From UBA8514 sp034933685 (lineage in GTDB: Bacteria > Bacillota > Clostridia > Lachnospirales > Anaerotignaceae), in contig JAYFNB010000035.1 of assembly GCA_034933685.1 (NCBI GenBank), forward strand, positions 1 through 64,000: a DNA stretch of 64,000 nucleotides, in the 5' to 3' direction. Below the pieces are notes generated by a model. It ran no database searches. It had not been told where the DNA came from and saw nothing but the letters and a program-made list of their open reading frames with translations. Each line of letters starts with the position of its first letter. Positions within the stretch are counted from its first letter, which is position 1. Shown here in pieces: positions 58,731 to 64,000 of the stretch. A program made the position numbers and the translations under genes.

Positions 58731-59381
58731 ATGAATGAACTAAGAAAATTTATTTTTATTAACAGCGAAGACAGTGAAGAAATCATATTACCCATTACAC
58801 CGCCAAGCTATGAAATTGACCATGGCATTAAGACGGAAACGGTGAACTTAACGGAACTTGGGGATATCTGCTTACCAGGCAAGCGTTACATGATGAGTAT
58901 TAAAATTGACTGCGTTTTTCCATCGATAGAATACAATTTTGTTAATGAAGGGACTGTTTTTGAGCCTTATTACTATGCACAAAAGTTTGAAAAATGGTGT
59001 GATGAAAGCAAAATTTTAAGGTTTATGATAAGCGGTACAAACATAAACACAACGTGTTTTATTAGCAGCATCGTTTTTGGTGAAAAAGATGGAACAAATG
59101 ATATTTACGCAACACTAACCATTGAGCAGTACAGGGTTTTGAGTGCATTCAGCATAGAAGCCACAGGGAATACCACAAACAATGCCAGGGCAGAAGAAAC
59201 AGCGGCGCCTGAGGTATCGGTGTACACCATTGTCAGTGGGGACACATTGAGTGGTATTTGCCGAAAGCTTTATGGGGATTCAAGTTTATACCAAAAGCTT
59301 GCAAATTATAACGCTATTGCAAACGCAAACCTTATTTATGCCGGTACAACCATAAAAATACCCGACAAGACCCAGCTGTGA
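58731..59381 (+). CDS. LysM-domain tail protein (XkdP-like)
   Basis: 216 residues. The N-terminal 130 (KFIFINSEDSEEIILPITPP, YEIDHGIKTETVNLTELGD) is a baseplate-hub-type domain; residues 162-212 are one LysM repeat (YTIVSGDTLSGICRKLYGDS). It links tail tube to peptidoglycan contact. GGGAGG lies upstream. Confidence 0.88.
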   Translation: MNELRKFIFINSEDSEEIILPITPPSYEIDHGIKTETVNLTELGDICLPGKRYMMSIKIDCVFPSIEYNFVNEGTVFEPYYYAQKFEKWCDESKILRFMISGTNINTTCFISSIVFGEKDGTNDIYATLTIEQYRVLSAFSIEATGNTTNNARAEETAAPEVSVYTIVSGDTLSGICRKLYGDSSLYQKLANYNAIANANLIYAGTTIKIPDKTQL

Positions 59382-59391
59382 GGTGATGAGA

Positions 59392-60363
59392 ATGGAAATT
59401 TACATAACAAGCAGTGATGGGACATTCAATGCAACAAAATATTGCACCACGGTGAGTATTAGTGGGGACTATAGCAGGTGTGTGAGAACCCTTGAATTTG
59501 GCATTATGTCAAATGCACTGGACAGCAATATCCCTGTTATTAAATGTGAGTTAGGCAATGGTGTGGTGGTTATGGAAGACGGTGTGGAGATTTTCAACGG
59601 ATATATTTTTTCTCGTGAAAAGCTTACAGGCAAAAGCGAAATCACCTTAACTTGCTTTGACCGTGGCATTTACATAAAACGAAATGAAGCGGTTTACAAG
59701 TTTTCCGGAAAGACACCAGAGGCAGCGGTTGCCAGAATATGCGCTGATTTTGGTATTACCTGCGGAGACGTGGCAAGCACTGGAATCAGCATTAGCCGTA
59801 AATTTATTGGGGTGAAGCTAGTGGATATTATTAGCACGATGTACACTTTGGCCAGTCAACAAAACAGCAAAAAATATTTAATTCGTTTTGATGGTGCAAA
59901 GTTATGTGTGATTGAGCGTGGGACAGACAGTGTGGCAACTCTTGATGGTACGTATAATCTTACAAAATCAACGACCAGTGAAAGCATAGAAAATATGATT
60001 AACTGTGTTGTGGTTTATGACAAAGATGGAAATCTGCTAAATACCTTTAAAAATGCGGATGCAATCAGTTCCTATGGATTACTGCAAAGCTATTTAAGAC
60101 AAGGGGATGAGGATGTTTCCCAAGAGGCAAAAAAGACCTTGGCAGACAATGACGTTACTCAAAAAATAACGGTGGAAAATTTCGGGGATAAGCTGTGCAT
60201 CACAGGCAACGCCATCACGGTAAAAGAACCTTACACGGGAGTTTACGGTCTGTTCAACATTGACAGTGATGTGCACACTTGGAAAAAAGGGCAATATTAC
60301 AACAAGCTTGTAATTAATTTTAAGCAGATTATGAGCGAAAAAGAATCGGGAAGTGATGATTAA
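59392..60363 (+). CDS. Baseplate hub protein (XkdQ / late control D-like)
   Basis: 323 residues with a gpD-like fold: VRTLEFGIMSNALDSNIPVI, GVVVMEDGVEIFNGYIFSRE, KSEITLTCFDRGIYIKRNEA, and a C-terminal NKLVINFKQI strand. It forms the trimeric hub around the tail tip. ATG at 59392 follows AGGTGATGAG. Confidence 0.87.
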   Translation: MEIYITSSDGTFNATKYCTTVSISGDYSRCVRTLEFGIMSNALDSNIPVIKCELGNGVVVMEDGVEIFNGYIFSREKLTGKSEITLTCFDRGIYIKRNEAVYKFSGKTPEAAVARICADFGITCGDVASTGISISRKFIGVKLVDIISTMYTLASQQNSKKYLIRFDGAKLCVIERGTDSVATLDGTYNLTKSTTSESIENMINCVVVYDKDGNLLNTFKNADAISSYGLLQSYLRQGDEDVSQEAKKTLADNDVTQKITVENFGDKLCITGNAITVKEPYTGVYGLFNIDSDVHTWKKGQYYNKLVINFKQIMSEKESGSDD

Positions 60364-60364
60364 A

Positions 60365-60634
60365 ATGCAGGAGAACCCTTATAGCAAAATGATTGCAATC
60401 ATTAAAAGCAGTGCAAAAGAACAGGTGCCTGTGATGTTTCGTTATGGCGTTGTTATTTCTGAAAATACCGAAGTAATAAAACGCATTGATGTGGGTGGTA
60501 TTGAATTTAAAAGCAATGCTGGAGAATTGGAATGTGCAGAAGGGATTGCACTTAAAAAAGGTGACCGACTGCTTTTAATACCTTTAAACAATGACCAGAA
60601 CATGTTGATTGTGTGCAAGGTGGTGGACTTATGA
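60365..60634 (+). CDS. DUF2577 baseplate protein (XkdR-like)
   Basis: 89 residues, an OB-fold-like small protein (KMIAIIKSSAKEQVPVMFRY, ALKKGDRLLLIPLNNDQNML). DUF2577/XkdR proteins lie between hub and DUF2634 genes in PBSX-like tails. ATG at 60365 lies one base after the previous stop. Confidence 0.82.
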   Translation: MQENPYSKMIAIIKSSAKEQVPVMFRYGVVISENTEVIKRIDVGGIEFKSNAGELECAEGIALKKGDRLLLIPLNNDQNMLIVCKVVDL

Positions 60635-61059
60635 GCGATTTATTTCCAAGCATACAACCCCAAGCCAGTGAAAGTGCCAGCATGGGGCTGTACAAGGAGG
60701 TGAAGTGGGACTTTACAAACGACTGCCCTATTTTACGCCGTGGCGAACCTGTGATTGTAAGTGGCGCAGAAGCGGTGAAAACATGGGCATGGAATGCATT
60801 AAAAACTGCACGCAAAAGGTATGCCATATTTACATGGGATTATGGCAGTGATTTTGAGCAACTAATCGGTCAAGGCTACAGCGAAGATACCAAACAAATG
60901 GAATGCAAAAGATATTTAAGAGACTGCTTAATGGTGAACCCTTATATTAGTGATGTGACTGATATTGAAATTAGCTTTGAAGGAACTGCCTTAAGCGTAT
61001 CTTGCAACATTGAAAGTGTTTATGGTGATTTTGAGATAGGAAGTGATGGGATTGTATGA
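60631..61059 (+). CDS. DUF2634 baseplate wedge protein (XkdS-like, gp25 type)
   Basis: 142 residues with the gp25/W-like pattern VKWDFTNDCPILRRGEPVIV, ALKTARKRYAIFTWDYGSDF, ECKRYLRDCLMVNPYISDV. It connects sheath to baseplate. It overlaps the preceding gene by ATGA. Confidence 0.87.
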   Translation: MSDLFPSIQPQASESASMGLYKEVKWDFTNDCPILRRGEPVIVSGAEAVKTWAWNALKTARKRYAIFTWDYGSDFEQLIGQGYSEDTKQMECKRYLRDCLMVNPYISDVTDIEISFEGTALSVSCNIESVYGDFEIGSDGIV

Positions 61060-62101
61060 GGATGTTACACCCGAAAGCCTAAAAGAACAGATTTTGGGTG
61101 AAATTACAAAATGGGATACACGAGAGGGCAGTTTTGCGGATATATTAATTTCGCCAACGGCCTATGTTTTATGGCAAACAATACAAAGTCTGAACAGCAT
61201 TCTTCCCATTGCCTTTGTGGATGAAACCAGTGGACAATACATTGATAAGCGTTCGGGGGAGTTTGGCATTTATCGAAAGGAAGGAACAAAAGCACGTGTG
61301 TTAATGCAGTTTACAGGGACAGAGGGTACAGCAATCAGTGCAGGCAATGTGGTTCTTGACGGTGATGGATACGAGTATATAGTGGAAAGCACCATCACTG
61401 TAGGGAGTGACGGCACTGGCACTGGTTACGCTGAGGCAGCAGACGTGGGCGACAGTTACAATGCAGAAAGCAACACCATTACACTGCAATACAAAAACAT
61501 CAGCGGTATTACAGCGGTAACAAACCCAGAAGCGGCAACAGGTGGCACGGATGAGGAAACGGACAGCGCACTTGTGCAAAGGTTATATGATTATTGGCAG
61601 ACCCCAACCACCAGCGGCAATATTTATCACTATAAAAAATGGGCGTTAGAAGTGGATGGCGTGGGTGCGGCTAAAATATTCCCACTTTGGAACGGTAATG
61701 GCACAGTTAAAGTGGTGGTTTCCGACAGCAGTATGCTGCCTGCAAGTGAAAGCATTGTTGAAGCATGTGCAGCGTATATTGAGGAGGTTCGCCCCATCGG
61801 GGCAACGGTTACGGTTGAAAGTGCCAGCCAAAAGGACATTGTTGTGAATGCAGTTTTACAGATGGACCAGAGCAGAACGTTGGCGGATGTGAAAGCAGAT
61901 ATTGAGACCGCCATAGAGGCATATATAAAAAGTATGGCATTTGAGGCGACTACCCTTTTATACAACAGGATTGCTTACATTATTTTAGGCATTGAAGGGG
62001 TTGTGGATTATACATCCCTTACCTTAAATGACAGCAGCGGAAATGTTGCGATTGCAGACAATGAGGTTGCGGTTTTAACAGGTTGCGAGGTGAGTGAATA
62101 G
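61046..62101 (+). CDS. Baseplate J-like protein (gp47 family)
   Basis: 351 residues: DVTPESLKEQILGEITKWDT, EGSFADILISPTAYVLWQTI, the Gly/Thr-rich strand region GTEGTAISAGNVVLDGDGYE, and DYWQTPTTSGNIYHYKKWAL. It forms the wedge ring that triggers contraction. The start may be GTG 61043 or ATG 61046. It overlaps its neighbours at both ends. Confidence 0.9.
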   Translation: MGLYEDVTPESLKEQILGEITKWDTREGSFADILISPTAYVLWQTIQSLNSILPIAFVDETSGQYIDKRSGEFGIYRKEGTKARVLMQFTGTEGTAISAGNVVLDGDGYEYIVESTITVGSDGTGTGYAEAADVGDSYNAESNTITLQYKNISGITAVTNPEAATGGTDEETDSALVQRLYDYWQTPTTSGNIYHYKKWALEVDGVGAAKIFPLWNGNGTVKVVVSDSSMLPASESIVEACAAYIEEVRPIGATVTVESASQKDIVVNAVLQMDQSRTLADVKADIETAIEAYIKSMAFEATTLLYNRIAYIILGIEGVVDYTSLTLNDSSGNVAIADNEVAVLTGCEVSE

Positions 62102-62637
62102 TGGGGTTGATTGATTATTTACCATTAAGGTATCAGGAGATGCCTGAGGTTGTTGACATGGAAAAAGCATTGAACATTGTTGCATCCATGGTTGAAAGCC
62201 AGCGTGATGAAATTTTGAAGCAAATAAACCTCGAGACCGCAACCTGGGGACTAAGTACATGGGAAAGTGAATATGGCATTAATGTGGACATCACCAAGAC
62301 CTATGCCTTTAGACGGAGTAGGATAAAAAGCAAAATGCGTGGGCAGGGCACAACCACCATTGACATGATTAAAAATGTTGCTGAAAGCTTTGTGAATGGT
62401 TTGGTGGACATTGTGGAACACAACGAGGAAAACAGTTTTGATGTGAAAATGATGAGTGTTAAAGGAATACCGCCGAACATGGACGATTTAATTACTGCAG
62501 TGGAAGAAATTAAGCCGGCACACCTTGCATATACAATTATTCTTTTGTACAACACCCATCAGTACCTAAAACAATTTACCCATGGGCAGTTATCTGCATT
62601 TACACATAAGCAGTTGAGAGAGGAGGATTTGAGTTAA
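62101..62637 (+). CDS. YmfQ-like (DUF2313) tail protein
   Basis: 178 residues: helical N-terminus (YLPLRYQEMPEVVDMEKALN), WGLSTWESEYGINVD, then a beta part with VDIVEHNEENSFDVKMM. It follows baseplate J, as in Mu-like and PBSX-like tails, and joins the fibre to the baseplate. Start is a GTG overlapping the previous stop. Confidence 0.87.
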   Translation: MGLIDYLPLRYQEMPEVVDMEKALNIVASMVESQRDEILKQINLETATWGLSTWESEYGINVDITKTYAFRRSRIKSKMRGQGTTTIDMIKNVAESFVNGLVDIVEHNEENSFDVKMMSVKGIPPNMDDLITAVEEIKPAHLAYTIILLYNTHQYLKQFTHGQLSAFTHKQLREEDLS

Positions 62638-63641
62638 TGGCAGAATATACGGCAAATTATAATTTGATTTTGCCCACGGATAATGAGTATTACAGCGTGG
62701 AAGATGCTAATAACAATGCAGAGTTAATTGACAGTGCAATTAAAGCCAATGCGGATGGAATAGAGGCTGCAATAACTGAGGTTGAGACTTGGGCAAAAGG
62801 AACCTTTAGCAACCCCAATTTACTGACAAATGGCGATTTTCAGGTTTGGCAGAGAGGCGAAAGTTTTACTCTTCAAGGAGCATACGGTGCAAGTAAATAT
62901 ACCGCTGACAGATGGTTGGCTACAACATGGGATACAGGAACCATTATTGTTAATAAAGAAAGTGACAATAGCTTATATTTTTCATATGACGGAAATTTGA
63001 GAGGTCAGATCAAGCAAGTTTTAGAGATAGAGAATACATTAGCTCTACATAATAAGCAAGTGACTGCTAGTTTTGAAATTGAAATTTTAAGCGGCAACGA
63101 ACAACCCGCATTTGCTTTGATACAACATGAAGCTCCTGGAACATATTATGCCAATGCGCTAGCATCAAATGGTATAAACAGTACAACAAGTGCAGTGATA
63201 GGAACGCCATCCCAATTAGCCTTTATGTTTACGGTTCATGAGCCGGTTTCCTTTAGACTTAAATGGGTGAAGCTTGAATTGGGTTCTGCGGCAACACCGT
63301 TTGTGCCTAGACCCTATGGGGAAGAACTGGCTTTGTGCAAGAGATATTATCAAAAAATATCGGGATTTTTTAGAGTATATGGTTATAACGTCAACACACT
63401 TTATACGCACATACCGATTCCAATTCAGATGAGGACGTCTCCAACGGGTTCAGTTATAGATACGTCCGCTTGTGTTGTTTGGTCAGTAAATAGGGTTCAG
63501 CAGAGCGGATTTACTTTTCCTATAGGATCGAGCTTTCCCACATTTGTAACGATAGACGCTACAAAAACATCACATGGACTTACTGATGGGTATCTAGTTA
63601 TTTCTGGATATACCTTACAGTTAGATGCAGAAATTTATTAG
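62637..63641 (+). CDS. Tail fibre / receptor-binding protein
   Basis: 334 residues. The N-terminus (NYNLILPTDNEYYSVEDANN, NAELIDSAIKANADG) anchors to the tail. The middle has the carbohydrate-binding-like NLLTNGDFQVWQRGESF and a closing WVKLELGSAATPFVPRPYGE, and CKRYYQKISGFF, patterns common in phage fibres. The last 100 residues are likely the host-binding tip and would vary most between related phages. It overlaps the YmfQ gene by one base. Confidence 0.85.
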   Translation: MAEYTANYNLILPTDNEYYSVEDANNNAELIDSAIKANADGIEAAITEVETWAKGTFSNPNLLTNGDFQVWQRGESFTLQGAYGASKYTADRWLATTWDTGTIIVNKESDNSLYFSYDGNLRGQIKQVLEIENTLALHNKQVTASFEIEILSGNEQPAFALIQHEAPGTYYANALASNGINSTTSAVIGTPSQLAFMFTVHEPVSFRLKWVKLELGSAATPFVPRPYGEELALCKRYYQKISGFFRVYGYNVNTLYTHIPIPIQMRTSPTGSVIDTSACVVWSVNRVQQSGFTFPIGSSFPTFVTIDATKTSHGLTDGYLVISGYTLQLDAEIY

Positions 63642-63653
63642 GAGGTGTTGAAA

Positions 63654-64000
63654 ATGGCTATAGTATACATACAAATGGACAGCAACAACTGTGTAACGTC
63701 TATAAATTCAGATATATTTTTAACGGATACAACAGACTGGATACAAATTGACGAGGGAATAGGAGATAAATATTCCCATGCGCAGGGGAATTATTTTGAT
63801 ACCCCGTTGACGAATGATGATGGAGTTTATCTTTACAAATATGTTGATGGTATTGTGGCAGAACGCACGGCAGAAGAAATTGCGGCAGATATACCCGAGA
63901 AAGTCGCTGTGCCTACGGATGCAGAGAAAATTGAAACACTTCAAGGAGAAAACACTCTTTTAAAAGCTCAGGTGAATGCCCTTAGCGAAAATCAAGAGTT
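63654..64000 (+). CDS. Phage tail-associated protein, cut by the window edge
   Basis: ATG at 63654 behind AGGAGGTG opens a frame that stays open to the last base (115 codons visible). It begins MAIVYIQMDSNNCVTSINSD, is acidic, has GDKYSHAQGNYFDTPL, and ends in a heptad-like EKIETLQGENTLLKAQVNAL coiled coil. This resembles XkdW-type or fibre-associated proteins. The C-terminus lies outside the window. Confidence 0.7.
   Translation, partial: MAIVYIQMDSNNCVTSINSDIFLTDTTDWIQIDEGIGDKYSHAQGNYFDTPLTNDDGVYLYKYVDGIVAERTAEEIAADIPEKVAVPTDAEKIETLQGENTLLKAQVNALSENQE

Larger units (their letters stand above)
30849..64000. mobile_element. Prophage with contractile tail (left part, right end outside the window)
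   Basis: From the integrase next to tRNA-Trp to the window edge all genes fit a temperate tailed phage: integrase and repressor module on the minus strand, then early, replication, packaging, head, and tail genes on the plus strand in standard order. An HK97-type capsid with tail sheath, tube, LysM/hub, baseplate J and YmfQ-like proteins indicates a myovirus with PBSX-like tail. No frameshifts or lost structural genes are seen, so it may be inducible. Lysis genes and attR are not in view. Confidence 0.93.

Noticed and set aside
1..64000. CRISPR array
   Set aside because: No run of regularly spaced repeats and no cas-like gene was seen on either strand.
62637..64000. Right end of the prophage or attR
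   Set aside because: No repeat of the tRNA-Trp 3' segment was seen; genes are still tail genes at the edge.

Overview
The window is low-GC DNA from an anaerobic, spore-forming Clostridia-type Firmicute, probably Lachnospirales-like. The evidence is AT-rich coding with strong AGGAGG ribosome sites, an alpha/beta small acid-soluble spore protein, a LysM-GH18 spore-cortex-type hydrolase, class III fructose bisphosphatase and a lysine riboswitch of Gram-positive type. The genus is not resolved.

Layout. (1) 1-1900: decayed end of a Tn1549/Tn916-like conjugative element, with a truncated PcfB-like protein and a replication initiator, both on the minus strand, behind a hairpin/terminator leader and short repeats. 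(2) 1964-3022: a badly broken gene for a secreted protein with His-Gly and Ala-Cys motifs like clan CD (caspase/gingipain) peptidases. (3) 3162-9096: SDR reductase, LysM-GH18 hydrolase, membrane protein, fbp, truA. (4) 9195-14264: MarR repressor with an RND efflux adaptor and pump; three palindromic operator copies surround a consensus promoter. (5) 14432-24661: nitrogen assimilation block of glnA, an ANTAR antiterminator protein, glnK, amt, gltB and gltD, with hairpin/terminator leaders that fit ANTAR control. (6) 24756-26975: unknown protein, SSB-like protein, DUF6465 protein and a corrinoid adenosyltransferase. (7) 27019-30141 minus: asd-dapA-dapB under a lysine riboswitch. (8) 30252-30848: spore protein, then tRNA-Ser(UGA), tRNA-Ser(GGA) and tRNA-Trp(CCA).

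(9) 30849 to the window end: a prophage, apparently integrated at the tRNA-Trp 3' end and running off the right edge. The lysogeny module (minus strand) holds integrase, HicAB toxin-antitoxin, a stand-alone HSDR_N-type nuclease, ImmA protease and a CI-like repressor. The early module holds Cro-like and excisionase-like proteins, replication proteins including DnaB helicase, a C5 DNA methyltransferase, Lar/DUF551 and ASCH proteins, an ArpU-like regulator, a second small tyrosine recombinase and HNH nuclease. The late module runs in standard order: terminases, portal, ClpP-type protease, HK97 capsid, connectors, tail sheath, tube, chaperone with a likely -1 frameshift, tape measure, LysM and hub proteins, baseplate J, YmfQ-like protein and tail fibre. 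Sheath plus baseplate means a contractile-tailed (myovirus, PBSX-like tail) phage. Lysis genes and the right attachment site lie outside the window.

The most notable unexplained signals are two similar promoter-to-terminator units of about 75 nt on the plus strand inside the lysogeny module (32398-32486 and 34372-34482), the operator-in-spacer design of both the CI/Cro and hicAB promoters, the hairpin upstream of gltB that is mutually exclusive with its terminator, and the secreted caspase-like pseudogene.
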